This document shows, in pieces, positions 51,991 to 61,111 of a DNA stretch of 64,000 bases. Numbering within the stretch: position 1 is the stretch's first letter; each line of letters opens with the position of its first letter. The stretch covers positions 62,001 to 126,000 of the forward strand of contig NZ_FWXR01000005.1 in NCBI RefSeq assembly GCF_900176465.1. The letters are read 5' to 3'. A model generated the notes under the pieces. The model did no database searches and was not told where the DNA came from. It worked only from the letters and a program-made list of their open reading frames with translations. Made by a program: the position numbers and the translations under genes. Source of the stretch: Fulvimarina manganoxydans. Its GTDB lineage: Bacteria > Pseudomonadota > Alphaproteobacteria > Rhizobiales > Rhizobiaceae.

Positions 51991-52485
51991 TCAGATCGCA
52001 AGGGCGCGTTTGCTTGCCGTTGTCCTCGGCTCTTCGGCTGCAAGCGGATCATTCGCCATGTTCATGCGGATTCGCTGAAGCAGTCTCTCGACTTCGCCAC
52101 GCTCGGCTTCGGAAAGCCCGTGCGTTGCACGCTCATAAACGTCGAGCGAGATCGGACGGGCATCCGCGAGGACCTTCTCGGCCTTTTCTGTGTTATGGAT
52201 GACCTTGGCGCGGCGGTCGCTCGGATCGGTCGTGCGCTTGATCAAGCCACGCACTTCCAGGCGATCGAGATAGGCCGAGAGCGTCATCGGCTCGACGCCC
52301 ATCCGCTCGGCCAGAACGGCCTGGCGCGAGCCCTGATAGCGAATTACGTGAGACAGAACCCTGATCTCGCCAGGCGTCAGTTCCAGTCCGGCCTCGAGCA
52401 CGGCCTTCTCCAACATCTGTCGGAACAGTCGGGATACGTCCGTGATGAGAAAACCTAGTGAATTTCCGGGTTCCAGGTGGGGCAT
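51991..52485 (-). CDS. MarR family transcriptional regulator
   Basis: Encodes 164 residues from ATG 52485 (earlier in-frame codons give atypical residues). Winged-helix DNA-binding part about 40-110: 'LTPGEIRVLSHVIRYQGSRQAVLAERMGVEPMTLSAYLDRLEVRGLIKRTTDPSDRRAKVIHNTEKAEKVL', with the DRR wing. Flanking helices give dimerisation. Likely a repressor of its own and perhaps the divergent oligopeptidase gene; a 19-bp palindrome lies between them. Ligand unknown. Confidence 0.9.
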   Translation of the reverse strand: MPHLEPGNSLGFLITDVSRLFRQMLEKAVLEAGLELTPGEIRVLSHVIRYQGSRQAVLAERMGVEPMTLSAYLDRLEVRGLIKRTTDPSDRRAKVIHNTEKAEKVLADARPISLDVYERATHGLSEAERGEVERLLQRIRMNMANDPLAAEEPRTTASKRALAI

Positions 52486-52568
52486 TGGACTCACATCCCT
52501 CAGGTTGCATTGCTGCACTGCGAAGCAAAACATCTCATCGGGGATTATCAACTTTCCTTGATCTTGGG

Positions 52569-52587
52569 AAGCGTATTTCCAACGCTT
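52569..52587. promoter_or_regulatory. Candidate MarR operator
   Basis: AAGCGT-N7-ACGCTT, a 19-bp palindrome in the divergent region between the MarR gene (start 52485) and the oligopeptidase gene (start 52640). Size and placement fit a MarR-dimer site; the sequence itself is not a known consensus. Confidence 0.45.
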
Positions 52588-52639
52588 AGGTTCAAAAACA
52601 CGATTCTCATCTCGAGCAGTTAACGTAAGAGGCACTTAG

Positions 52640-54712
52640 ATGCGTTCATTTTTCTCATCCACGCCGTCGAACCGTCATCCGGAGTCCGGCTTATGCGATA
52701 ATTCCGCACAGGCATTGATCGCTCTCGCGGGAAGCATGTCGCCATCAGCGTTTCGTGACCGCTTCCACGCCGCCATGGCACGTCATCGTTCGGAGATCGC
52801 GGCCATCCTGGCATCTAGCGAAACGCCGACTTTCGAGAACACGATCGCGGCGCTCGAAGCGGCAGGCCGCGATCTTGCCGAGACCACACGCCTCTTCGGC
52901 GTCGTGGCCGGCACGTCGACAACCAAGGACATCCAGGCGCTGGAGCGGGAAATCATGCCGGAGCTCTCGCGCCATGGCTCTGCGATCGCGTTGAACCCGC
53001 AGCTCTTTGCCCGTGTCGAAGCGGTCTATGACGGCGAGATGGCCTCGCCTGCCCTATCGCCGGAGGATCGCCGCCTTCTCGAGCGCACCTATCGCGGCCT
53101 CCTGCGCTCGGGCGCCCAACTCTCAGAAGCTGATCGCACGCGATTTGCTGATATCGGCGCCGAGCTTTCCGAACTCGGCACGGGCTTTTCGCAGAACATT
53201 CTGGCCGATGAGGCCGATTGGAGCCTCGACCTCGGGCCGGACGATCTGGGCGGCCTTCCCGGCTGGCTCGTCTCCTCGCTCGCCGCTGCGGCGCAAGACC
53301 GCGGAAAATCAGGTCATGTCCTGACCCTGTCGCGCTCGCTCGTCGTTCCCTTCCTCACCTATAGCGATCGGGCCGATCTGCGGGAAAAGGCGTTCGAGGC
53401 CTGGACGAAGCGCGGCGAGAATGACGGACCGAGCGACAATCGCGCCATCATGGCGAAGATCTTGAAACTGCGACAGGAAAAGGCGGCGCTTCTCGGCTTT
53501 GCGAGCTATGCTGCCTATAAGCTCGACGATCAGATGGCCAAGGAGCCGAAGAATGTCCGCGACCTCTTGATGCGGGTCTGGGAACCGGCGCGCGAACGAG
53601 CCAAGGCCGATGCGGCGGCTCTCGCCGATCTTGCGCGCGAGGCGGGCCAGAACGCTGACATCCTTGCCTCGGATTGGCGCTACTACGCCCAGAAGCGGCG
53701 CCTGCGCGATCTCGACGTCGACGAAAGCGCTCTCAAGCCCTATTTTGCGCTCGAGCGGATGATCGAGGCGGCCTTCGATGTCGCGGGGCGTCTCTTCGGC
53801 CTCAGCTTCAAGGAGGTGAGCGGCGTTGCCGCCTGGCATCCCGACGTTCGCTGCTTCGAAGTCTATGACCGGGACGGCGCGCTGAAGGGCATTTTTCTCG
53901 GCGACTATTTCGCCCGCTCCTCCAAGCGCTCGGGCGCCTGGATGAGCGCGCTTCGCTCTCAGCACAAGATGGGCGAGGGTCAGACCCCGATCATCTACAA
54001 TGTCTGCAATTTCTCAAAGCCGCCCGCCGGCACGCCGGCCCTTCTCTCCCTCGACGACGCCCGCACGCTGTTCCACGAATTCGGCCACGCCCTGCACGGG
54101 CTCCTGTCCGACGTCACCTGGCCGTCCCTCTCCGGCACAGCGGTCGCGCGCGATTTCGTCGAACTCCCCTCCCAGCTCTACGAGCACTGGCTGATGGTGC
54201 CGGACATCCTGGAAGCCCACGCCCGGCATGTGGAGACAGGCGATCCGCTACCCAAGGCGCTTGTCGACAAGGTGATCGCCGCCCAGATGATCGATGCCGG
54301 CTTCGACACGGTCGAATACACCGCCTCGGCGATCGTCGATCTCGATCTTCACGAGCGGGCCGAGATCGAGCCGAAGCCCTTGGAGATCGAGCGCGAGACG
54401 TTGGAGCGGATCGGCATGCCGGACGCGATCGTCATGCGTCATCGCAGCCCGCATTTCGCCCACATCTTCTCGGGCGAAGGCTATTCGGCCGGCTATTACA
54501 GCTATATGTGGTCCGAAGTACTGGACGCCGACGCCTTCGAGGCGTTTCGCGAAGCGGGCGACCCCTTCGAGCCGGCAATCGCCGCCAAACTCCATGATCA
54601 CATCTATTCGGCAGGCGACAGCGAGGACCCGGCCGTCCTTTATGAACGTTTCCGGGGTCGCGCGCCCAATCCGGAGGCGCTCATGCGCAAGCGGGGCTTT
54701 GCCGCCGGCTGA
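52640..54712 (+). CDS. M3 family zinc oligopeptidase (Dcp/PrlC-like)
   Basis: Encodes 690 residues (E. coli Dcp 681, PrlC 680). Zinc site 'TLFHEFGHALHGLLS' with His479, Glu480 and His483; the third ligand is the downstream Glu in 'ARDFVELPSQLYEHW'. Other M3 landmarks: 'FSQNILADEADW', 'FEVYDRDGALKGIFLGDYFARSSKRSGAWM', 'HIFSGEGYSAGYYSYMWSEVLDADAFEAF'. A cytoplasmic enzyme degrading short peptides; no signal peptide. It is divergent from the MarR gene, which may control it. Confidence 0.94.
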   Translation: MRSFFSSTPSNRHPESGLCDNSAQALIALAGSMSPSAFRDRFHAAMARHRSEIAAILASSETPTFENTIAALEAAGRDLAETTRLFGVVAGTSTTKDIQALEREIMPELSRHGSAIALNPQLFARVEAVYDGEMASPALSPEDRRLLERTYRGLLRSGAQLSEADRTRFADIGAELSELGTGFSQNILADEADWSLDLGPDDLGGLPGWLVSSLAAAAQDRGKSGHVLTLSRSLVVPFLTYSDRADLREKAFEAWTKRGENDGPSDNRAIMAKILKLRQEKAALLGFASYAAYKLDDQMAKEPKNVRDLLMRVWEPARERAKADAAALADLAREAGQNADILASDWRYYAQKRRLRDLDVDESALKPYFALERMIEAAFDVAGRLFGLSFKEVSGVAAWHPDVRCFEVYDRDGALKGIFLGDYFARSSKRSGAWMSALRSQHKMGEGQTPIIYNVCNFSKPPAGTPALLSLDDARTLFHEFGHALHGLLSDVTWPSLSGTAVARDFVELPSQLYEHWLMVPDILEAHARHVETGDPLPKALVDKVIAAQMIDAGFDTVEYTASAIVDLDLHERAEIEPKPLEIERETLERIGMPDAIVMRHRSPHFAHIFSGEGYSAGYYSYMWSEVLDADAFEAFREAGDPFEPAIAAKLHDHIYSAGDSEDPAVLYERFRGRAPNPEALMRKRGFAAG

Positions 54713-54875
54713 CCTGGACAAAGCCATCATGCGACCGAGCCGGCTATGAATGCCGGCCAAACGCCTGCCCGGCAAGGCCCGGGCGGGCGACATGAAACTT
54801 TAAAATCCTTGTAAACTGTCGGCCATGGTCGAGGCGCAAACAGGAGATCCGCTTTCACATGAGGATCGTCCTTTC

Positions 54876-56441
54876 ATGCGCATCGTCTCCCGCCTCGATC
54901 GTCGCCGCTTCCTGCAGTCGGCCGGCGCCACCGGCATCGTCGCCGCCTCCGGCCTCGCCATGCCCCGCCTCAGCCGCGCGGCGAGCCGGCCGAGCTTCAC
55001 CCATGGCGTTCAGTCCGGCGATGTGGACGCAACCTCGGGCATGGCCTGGGTGCGCGCCGATCGCCCGGCCCGGATCGATTTCGAATGGGCAACGACCGAG
55101 AGCTTTACCGATCCGACCCGCCTTGCCGGCATTGATGCCACACCAGCCAGCGACCTCGCGGTCAAGCGTCTCCTGACCGACCTGCCGTCCGACCAGACGA
55201 TCTTCTGGCGCGCCATGGCGACGGACCTCACCGATTCCAACGCCGGCTCGGACTGGATCGTCGGGCGCTTCCGCACCGCGCCAACGCAAAAGCGCGACAT
55301 CTCCTTCGCCTGGTCGGGCGACACCGTCGGCCAGGGCTGGGGCATCGACGAAGACCGCGGCGGCATGAAGGCCTATGCCGCCATGAACAATCACGACGTC
55401 GATTTCTTCATCCATTCCGGCGACACGATCTATGCCGATGGCCCCTTGAAGGAGACCGTCGAGCTCGAAGACGGCACGGTCTGGAAGAACATCGTCACGC
55501 CCGAAAAATCCAAGGTCGCCGAGACGCTGGACGAGTTTCGCGGCCAGTGGAAATACAATCTCCTCGACAAGAACGTGCAGGCCTTCAACGCTGCCGCGCC
55601 CACCTTCTTCCAGTGGGACGATCATGAGGTTGTCAACAACTGGTCGTCCTCCAAGGACCTGTCCGAGGACGAGCGCTACAGCGTCAAGGACGTCATGCTG
55701 CTCGCCTCGCGGTCGGGCGTCGCCTTCCACGAGATGACGCCGATCCGCTATGTTCCCGAAGAGCCGGGCCGGATCTATCGAACCATCCATTACGGACCGC
55801 TCCTCGACATCTTCTTCCTCGATCTGAGGTCCTATCGCGGCCCCAACAGCGACAATCTCCAGACCGAGCCCACGCATGCCAGCGACATGATGGGCGCCCG
55901 CCAGATCGCATGGCTGAAGGACGCGCTTTCGAAGTCGAACGCCACCTGGAAGGTGATCGCCTCCGACATGCCGATCGGCCTTCTCGTGAAGGACGGCGAT
56001 CGCTGGGAAGCCGTCGCCAATGGCGACAATGGCGACGCGAAAGGCCGCGAGATGGAGTTTGCCGAGGTGCTGCGCTTCATCAAGCAGGAGGGCATTCTCA
56101 ACACGGTGTGGCTGACGGCCGACGTTCACTACACCGCCGCCCATCACTATTCGCCCGATCGCGCCGCCTTCCAGGATTTCGAACCCTTCTGGGAATTCGT
56201 CTCCGGCCCGATCCATGCCGGGACCTTCGGCCCGGGCGAGCTCGACATGACCTTCGGCCCGGAGGTTCGCTTCGTGAAGGCTCCGGAAGATGGCAAGGCG
56301 AACCTTCCGCCCTCGGCCGGCCTGCAATTCTTCGGCCTCGTGGAGATCGATGGCGCGAGCGAAGCGATGACCGTGCGCCTGATGGATGCCGACGATCAGG
56401 AACTCTGGTCGACGACCCTGGAGCCTCAGACCAGGGCGTAA
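54876..56441 (+). CDS. Tat-exported alkaline phosphatase D family protein
   Basis: Encodes 521 residues from ATG 54876, preceded by GAGGA; an ATG at 54825 lacks a site. Twin-arginine signal 'RLDRRRFLQSAGATGIVAASGLAMPRLSRAAS' (7-38). PhoD core: 'FTHGVQSGDVDATSGMAWVRADRPARIDFEW', then metal-binding 'AWSGDTVGQGW', 'DFFIHSGDTIYADGP', 'QWDDHEVVNNW' and 'VWLTADVHYTAAHHYSP'. Calcium/iron phosphodiesterase-monoesterases of this type scavenge phosphate from outside the cell. A strong bidirectional terminator follows. Confidence 0.92.
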   Translation: MRIVSRLDRRRFLQSAGATGIVAASGLAMPRLSRAASRPSFTHGVQSGDVDATSGMAWVRADRPARIDFEWATTESFTDPTRLAGIDATPASDLAVKRLLTDLPSDQTIFWRAMATDLTDSNAGSDWIVGRFRTAPTQKRDISFAWSGDTVGQGWGIDEDRGGMKAYAAMNNHDVDFFIHSGDTIYADGPLKETVELEDGTVWKNIVTPEKSKVAETLDEFRGQWKYNLLDKNVQAFNAAAPTFFQWDDHEVVNNWSSSKDLSEDERYSVKDVMLLASRSGVAFHEMTPIRYVPEEPGRIYRTIHYGPLLDIFFLDLRSYRGPNSDNLQTEPTHASDMMGARQIAWLKDALSKSNATWKVIASDMPIGLLVKDGDRWEAVANGDNGDAKGREMEFAEVLRFIKQEGILNTVWLTADVHYTAAHHYSPDRAAFQDFEPFWEFVSGPIHAGTFGPGELDMTFGPEVRFVKAPEDGKANLPPSAGLQFFGLVEIDGASEAMTVRLMDADDQELWSTTLEPQTRA

Positions 56442-56449
56442 GCTCAAAA

Positions 56450-56483
56450 GGCCGCCGCGATCCCTCGCGGCGGCCTCCATTTT
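56450..56483. terminator. Bidirectional intrinsic terminator between phoD and ymdB homologues
   Basis: Perfect 11-bp stem (GGCCGCCGCGA against TCGCGGCGGCC, 56450-56475) with a 4-nt loop. On the plus strand it is followed by TCCATTTT, on the minus strand by TTTTGAG. It lies between two convergent genes, so serves both. Confidence 0.85.
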
Positions 56484-57303
56484 ACCAAAAATCCGGCCGG
56501 ATCTCGCTCAGTCGGCCGCCGATGCGCAAGGGCGAGACCTTCTCCGCCAGCCCTGTACGGTCTGAGATTTCGACGGCCAGACCGCAGACGCTTGCCGGCC
56601 CTTGCGCCGCCTCGAAGCGCCCCTTGGGCACCTTGGTCAGGAACCGGTTCAGCGGCTCCTCCTTCTCCATGCCGAGCGAGGAATCATAGTCGCCGCACAT
56701 GCCGGCATCGGACTGGAAAGCCGTGCCATGGGCGAGAATCTGATGGTCGGCTGTCGGCACATGGGTGTGGGTGCCGACGACGACACTCGCCCGCCCATCG
56801 AGGAAATGGGCCATGGACTGTTTCTCGCTCGTCGCCTCGGCGTGGAAATCCACGATGATGGCGTCGGCCTGTTCGTTGAGCGGGCAGGATTCGATGAGAT
56901 CGCTCGCCGCGGCGAAAGGATCGTCCAGATCGGGCGTCATGAAAACCCGGCCCATGATGTTGGCGACGAGAACGCGCGCGCCGTTGCGCGCCTCGTAAAG
57001 GCCGGAACCGCGCCCTGGCGTGCCCTTCGGATAGTTCAGAGGACGCAGAAAGGCCGGCTCGTTGGGGGCGAAATGCAAAGCCTCCCGCTGATCCCAGACA
57101 TGGTTGCCTGTCGTCACCACATCGGCGCCGGCTTCGAGGGTCGCCCGGAAGATATCCTCGGTGATGCCGAAACCGCCGGCGGCGTTCTCCCCGTTCACGA
57201 CGACGAAATCGAGCCGGTAATCTGCGATCAGATCCGGCAAAGCCTCGAATACGGCATGGCGGCCCGTGCGGCCCACCATGTCGCCCAGAAACAGAAATCG
57301 CAT
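56482..57303 (-). CDS. TIGR00282 metallophosphoesterase (YmdB family)
   Basis: Encodes 273 residues. Binuclear-metal phosphoesterase motifs: 'MRFLFLGDMVGRTGRHAV' (Asp8), 'FVVVNGENAAGGFGI', 'VVTTGNHVWDQRE', 'IIVDFHAEATSEK' and 'VVVGTHTHVPTADHQIL'. Bacillus YmdB hydrolyses 2',3'-cyclic nucleotides and affects gene expression. Its start overlaps the GST stop (TAATG), so the two are coupled. The role in alphaproteobacteria is not established. Confidence 0.94.
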   Translation of the reverse strand: MRFLFLGDMVGRTGRHAVFEALPDLIADYRLDFVVVNGENAAGGFGITEDIFRATLEAGADVVTTGNHVWDQREALHFAPNEPAFLRPLNYPKGTPGRGSGLYEARNGARVLVANIMGRVFMTPDLDDPFAAASDLIESCPLNEQADAIIVDFHAEATSEKQSMAHFLDGRASVVVGTHTHVPTADHQILAHGTAFQSDAGMCGDYDSSLGMEKEEPLNRFLTKVPKGRFEAAQGPASVCGLAVEISDRTGLAEKVSPLRIGGRLSEIRPDFW

Positions 57304-57938
57304 TAGCCGCGTGCGTCTTTCGCCGTCTGCAGTTTCTCAAGGCCCAAGCGCACTGCCGGACGCGCGCCGATGGTCTCGGCCCAGCGGCGCAGGGACGGAA
57401 ACTCGCCGTCCTCGGCAAGCTCTTTCAGGCCGATGCGCGCCCAGCTGTAATGCATCATGTCGGCGATCGTATAGTCGCCCGCCAGATAGGCATTGTTCGC
57501 CAGATGCCCGTCGAGCACCCCCAAGACTCTACGCGACTCCTTCCGATAGCGCTCGATCGCATAGTCGATCTTTTCCGGCGCCGCCGAATTGAAGTGATGA
57601 TATTGACCAATCATCGGTCCCGTATGGCCGACCTGGAAAAAGACCCAGGAAAAGCATTGCGAGCGATGGCGCGTCGATTGCGGCAGGAATTTCCCGGTCA
57701 GTTCAGCGAGATAGATGAGGATCGCGCCCGACTCGAAGACGGGCTGCGAATAGCCGCCCATCGAGCGGTCGACCAACGCCGGGATCTTCTCGTTCGCATT
57801 GATCGCCTTGAAGCGGTCCGAATGCTGCTCGCCATTGCCGATATCCACGAGATGCATCTCGTAAGAGAGCTTGCACTCTTCGAGCATGATCACGGGCTTT
57901 TCACCGTTCGGCGTCGTCCAAGTATAGAGTTCGATCAT
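57303..57938 (-). CDS. Glutathione S-transferase, Nu class (YfcG-like)
   Basis: Encodes 211 residues. Thioredoxin-like N-domain begins 'MIELYTWTTPNGEKPVIMLEECKLSYEMHLVDIGNGEQHSDRFKAINANEKIPALVD', with Thr9-Pro10-Asn11, which position glutathione in YfcG/YghU. The C-terminal helical domain has 'AYLAGDYTIADMMHYSWARIGL'. E. coli YfcG reduces disulfide bonds and peroxides rather than conjugating xenobiotics. Cotranscribed with the ymdB-type gene; divergent from the CAP-domain gene. Confidence 0.92.
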   Translation of the reverse strand: MIELYTWTTPNGEKPVIMLEECKLSYEMHLVDIGNGEQHSDRFKAINANEKIPALVDRSMGGYSQPVFESGAILIYLAELTGKFLPQSTRHRSQCFSWVFFQVGHTGPMIGQYHHFNSAAPEKIDYAIERYRKESRRVLGVLDGHLANNAYLAGDYTIADMMHYSWARIGLKELAEDGEFPSLRRWAETIGARPAVRLGLEKLQTAKDARG

Positions 57939-58066
57939 AAGTGCTCCCTAAAAATGCCACCCGAGAGGCCTTGATCGATCCCGATGACGACGGGCCATGC
58001 CGATGAAACCAGGCCGAAGAACCGGAGACCGTCGGCAAGAACGGGTTCGATCAAGAAGGATAAGCC

Positions 58067-58621
58067 ATGACGACACATCAAGCCACCAGGGCCAGCGCGC
58101 TTTTCGAGCGAAACACGGCGCTCGGCCATGCGATCAAGCTCGCCGCCCTTTTCCTCCTGACTCTTCTGACCGCCTGCGCCGGCGGCGCGCCGGGTTCGGT
58201 CGATATTTCCTCGACGCGACCGATCGGCACCGATCGTGGCTATGCTCTCTCCAGCGTCAATGCTTTCCGTGCCGCCAAAGGCCTTGGACCACTGACCTAT
58301 TCCAGCCGGCTCGATCAGGCGGCCGAGCGCCAGGCGAGGGCCATGGCGGCGCGTGGATCGATGAGCCATTCGGTCGAAGGCGCCTTGTCGAAGCGCGTCG
58401 CCGTCTATGGCTATGACTGGGGCGCGGTCGCCGAGAACATCGCCTATGGCTATGCCGACACGCCCGCCGCCATGACAGGCTGGAAAGGCTCCTCCGGCCA
58501 CGCCAAGAACATCTTGAACCCGCGCGTCACCGAGATGGGCTTTGCCGCCGCCACAGGCTCGGACGGCGTTCCCTATTGGGCGATGATCTTCGGGACAGAG
58601 GTGAAGCGGCGCCTGCGCTAG
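58067..58621 (+). CDS. CAP-domain lipoprotein
   Basis: Encodes 184 residues. Lipoprotein signal: 'LAALFLLTLLTACAGG', Cys37. CAP domain about 60-184: 'VNAFRAAKGLGPLTYSSRLDQAAERQARAMAARGSMSHS' with the first conserved His, 'AVAENIAYGYAD' with Glu, and 'WKGSSGHAKNILNPRVTEMGFAAA' with the second His. Bacterial CAP proteins are extracytoplasmic and of uncertain function. A palindromic repeat copy begins three bases after its stop. Confidence 0.9.
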   Translation: MTTHQATRASALFERNTALGHAIKLAALFLLTLLTACAGGAPGSVDISSTRPIGTDRGYALSSVNAFRAAKGLGPLTYSSRLDQAAERQARAMAARGSMSHSVEGALSKRVAVYGYDWGAVAENIAYGYADTPAAMTGWKGSSGHAKNILNPRVTEMGFAAATGSDGVPYWAMIFGTEVKRRLR

Positions 58622-58623
58622 AA

Positions 58624-58687
58624 CATCATACGGCGAAACAAACACTGAGTGCGAAATCGCGATTCCAATTCATCGCATTTCGCTCTA
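58624..58687. repeat. Two-part palindromic repeat, copy C (partial)
   Basis: CATCATACGGCGAAACAAA and GCGAAATCGCGATTCCAATT, then GCATTTCGCTCTA, match the end of the first half and all of the second half of copies A and B with scattered changes. The second palindrome pairs TGCGAAAT with ATTTCGC. It lies between the CAP-domain gene and the tetR stop. Confidence 0.72.
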
Positions 58688-58699
58688 ATCGCAGAGGCT

Positions 58700-59335
58700 T
58701 CAGACCTTCGCGCCGCTCGGCTCGGCTCCGCCACACATCCGCAACCCGTCCACGAACACGTCGACGAGCTTTAGGACACCACTCTGCCAGCCGGGCTGAT
58801 TGCGCATATGGCACATGCCGATCAGCGCCCAGAGAACCTCTTCGGCCGAAATATCGGGCCGCATCGCCCCGCTCTCGACCGCCGCCGTGATCAGCCCGCC
58901 AACCGCCCGCGTCAGGCGCTCGAAGCTTTCGGCATAGAGCTCCGTTCGGCCATCGGCGGCGATCGCGAGGGCCGCGAGCATGCCCTTCTTGGTGGCGACC
59001 AAGCCGACATTGGCATGCAGCCAGAGCCGCACGGCTTCCACCGGTTCGTGAGATTCGGCCAGATGATCGGCGAGATCGGCCAGCTCGGCCACCTCGCGGC
59101 GGTAGACCGCCTCAAACAACGCGTCGCGCTTGGGAAAGTGGCGATAAAGTGTGCCGATCCCGACACCAGCCTTGCGCGCGACGGCCTCGAGGCTCGCCTC
59201 GCCGCCGCCCGTCCGGAAGACGTCCGCCGCCGCTTCGATGAGCCGTTCCCGGTTGCGGATCGAATCGGCCCGCATCTTCCGGCCTGGCCTCGATACGCGG
59301 CCCTCCTCGCCTTCTGTTTCCCGCCTATTCTTCAT
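58700..59335 (-). CDS. TetR/AcrR family transcriptional regulator
   Basis: Encodes 211 residues from ATG 59335 (59275 is an alternative). Helix-turn-helix about 20-66: 'RERLIEAAADVFRTGGGEASLEAVARKAGVGIGTLYRHFPKRDALFEAVYRREVAELADLADHL'. The C-terminal ligand domain ('LWLHANVGLVATKKGMLAALAIAADGRTELYAESFERL') resembles the SbtR-like C-terminal family. Divergent from the molybdenum hydroxylase operon with 211 bases between; it probably represses that operon. Confidence 0.9.
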   Translation of the reverse strand: MKNRRETEGEEGRVSRPGRKMRADSIRNRERLIEAAADVFRTGGGEASLEAVARKAGVGIGTLYRHFPKRDALFEAVYRREVAELADLADHLAESHEPVEAVRLWLHANVGLVATKKGMLAALAIAADGRTELYAESFERLTRAVGGLITAAVESGAMRPDISAEEVLWALIGMCHMRNQPGWQSGVLKLVDVFVDGLRMCGGAEPSGAKV

Positions 59336-59546
59336 TCGATCTTTTCTAATCTCACCGCTTGAAAACGGAGGACCCCTCCGCATATCCTGTCGCAGGCGGC
59401 GACATCCATTCACGAAATGCCTGTCCCGCCCGGCCAATAGTGTGCCTCGATCAAAGACCGATTTTGAACAAGCCCGCCGACCGACCGCTCGTCGAGCCCT
59501 CGACCCCACGGCTTGTCCCTGCTCATATCATCGAACGGGTGAACGC

Positions 59547-60044
59547 ATGGATTTTTCCATCAGCCTGACCATCAACGGCGTCGAGCGCCGGATCACATTC
59601 GACGATCCGCGTGTCACGCTCCTCGACCTCTTTCGCGAACGCCTCCATCTGACCGGCACCAAGAAGGGCTGCGATCGCGGCCAATGCGGCGCCTGCACCA
59701 TTCTCGTCGACGGTCGCCGCATCAATTCCTGCCTCGCCCTCGCTTTGTCCCATGACGGCGCATCGATCACCACCATCGAGGGTCTGGCGAAGGACGACCA
59801 ACTGCATCCTGTCCAGGCCGCCTTCATCGAGAATGACGGCTTCCAATGCGGCTTCTGCACGCCGGGCCAGATCATGAGCGCCGTCGGCCTCATCGCGGAA
59901 GGCCATGCCGGAACGGACCCCGAGCGCGTGCGCGAAGGGATGAGCGGCAATCTCTGCCGATGCGGCGCCTATGCCGGCATCACCAAGGCCGTCATCGAGG
60001 CTCAGAAGAGCGCGGGCGAAGCCCGAACGGGAGAGGCGGCATGA
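59547..60044 (+). CDS. paoA: Molybdenum hydroxylase, 2Fe-2S subunit (YagT/PaoA-like)
   Basis: Encodes 165 residues from ATG 59547, with GGGTGAAC upstream; the frame opens earlier without coding signs. Plant-type 2Fe-2S cluster: Cys42, Cys47, Cys50, Cys62. Second 2Fe-2S cluster in the helical domain: Cys101, Cys104, Cys137, Cys139. It passes electrons from the molybdenum site to FAD. E. coli PaoA has a Tat signal; this protein has none, so the enzyme is cytoplasmic. The stop overlaps the next ATG. Confidence 0.92.
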   Translation: MDFSISLTINGVERRITFDDPRVTLLDLFRERLHLTGTKKGCDRGQCGACTILVDGRRINSCLALALSHDGASITTIEGLAKDDQLHPVQAAFIENDGFQCGFCTPGQIMSAVGLIAEGHAGTDPERVREGMSGNLCRCGAYAGITKAVIEAQKSAGEARTGEAA

Positions 60045-61111
60045 ACCGGTTCGACTATATCCGCCCGACCTCGCTCGACGAGGCCATTGCCGCCGCAAGC
60101 CAACCCGGCTCGGCCTTTCTCGCCGCCGGCACCAATCTCCTCGATCTGATGAAGGGCAATATCACGCGGCCCGACCGGATCGTCGACATCACGAAGCTCC
60201 CGGACCTCGACCGGATCGAGACCCTGGAGGATGGCTCGACGCGGATCGGCGCCCTCGTCAAGAATGCCGATCTAGCCTATCATGAAGACTTCGCCGCCCG
60301 CTTCCCGGCCGTCGCCGAGGCGCTGCTCTCCGGAGCCTCGGCGCAGCTGCGCAACGCGGCGAGTGTCGGCGGCAATCTCCTCCAGCGCACTCGCTGCCGC
60401 TATTTCTACGACACGGCGAGCGCCTGCAACAAACGCGAGCCGGGGTCCGGCTGCGATTCCCTCGAAGGCGAAAATGCCGGCCAGGCCGTCCTCGGCTGGA
60501 GCCCGTCCTGCATCGCCACCCACCCGTCCGATTTCTGCGTTCCCCTCGCGGCACTCGGCGCCATCGTCGAGATCAAGGGGCCGGACGGGTCGCGGGACGT
60601 GGCGCTGACGGACTTCCACCGCCTGCCCGGCGACCGGCCGGACATCGAGACTGTGCTTGCCCCCGGCGAATTGGTCGTCGCGATCCGCCTGCCGGCGGAA
60701 GCAGCCGGCTTTGCCGCTCATTCGCGCTATCTGAAACTGCGCGAGCGCACCTCCTACGCCTTCGCGCTCGTCTCGGCCGCCGCTATGCTTCGCCTCGAAG
60801 ACGGTGTGATCGCAGAAGCCCGCATTGCTATCGGCAGCGTCGCCGCCAAGCCTTGGCGGGCTAAATCGGCCGAAGCCGTTCTGAAAGGCATGAAAGCCGA
60901 GCCCGCCTTCTTTGAAAAGGCCGCGCGTGAAGCCTTCGCCGAGGCCAAGCCCTCAGGCGACAATGCCGACAAGATCGAGCTTGGACGACGTATCGTCGCC
61001 CGTGCGCTCACCCTTGCGAGCGCCGGCACGCCGACAGAGATGCCGGCCCTGCCCGCTTCCCCCTTCGCGCCCTTACCTGGCGCATCAGCCAACGGTGTCG
61101 CCCATGTCTGA
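60041..61111 (+). CDS. paoB: Molybdenum hydroxylase, FAD subunit with 4Fe-4S cluster (YagS/PaoB-like)
   Basis: Encodes 356 residues. FAD motifs 'FLAAGTNLLDLMKGNI' and 'RNAASVGGNLLQRTRCRYFYDT'. The insertion with Cys119, Cys129, Cys138 and Cys157 ('CRYFYDTASACNKREPGSGCDSLE...PSCIATHPSD') is the extra 4Fe-4S site that marks the PaoB/YagS and 4-hydroxybenzoyl-CoA reductase branch rather than classical xanthine dehydrogenase. It takes electrons to an external acceptor. ATGA overlap with the upstream gene; the next gene starts 8 bases before its end. Confidence 0.92.
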   Translation: MNRFDYIRPTSLDEAIAAASQPGSAFLAAGTNLLDLMKGNITRPDRIVDITKLPDLDRIETLEDGSTRIGALVKNADLAYHEDFAARFPAVAEALLSGASAQLRNAASVGGNLLQRTRCRYFYDTASACNKREPGSGCDSLEGENAGQAVLGWSPSCIATHPSDFCVPLAALGAIVEIKGPDGSRDVALTDFHRLPGDRPDIETVLAPGELVVAIRLPAEAAGFAAHSRYLKLRERTSYAFALVSAAAMLRLEDGVIAEARIAIGSVAAKPWRAKSAEAVLKGMKAEPAFFEKAAREAFAEAKPSGDNADKIELGRRIVARALTLASAGTPTEMPALPASPFAPLPGASANGVAHV

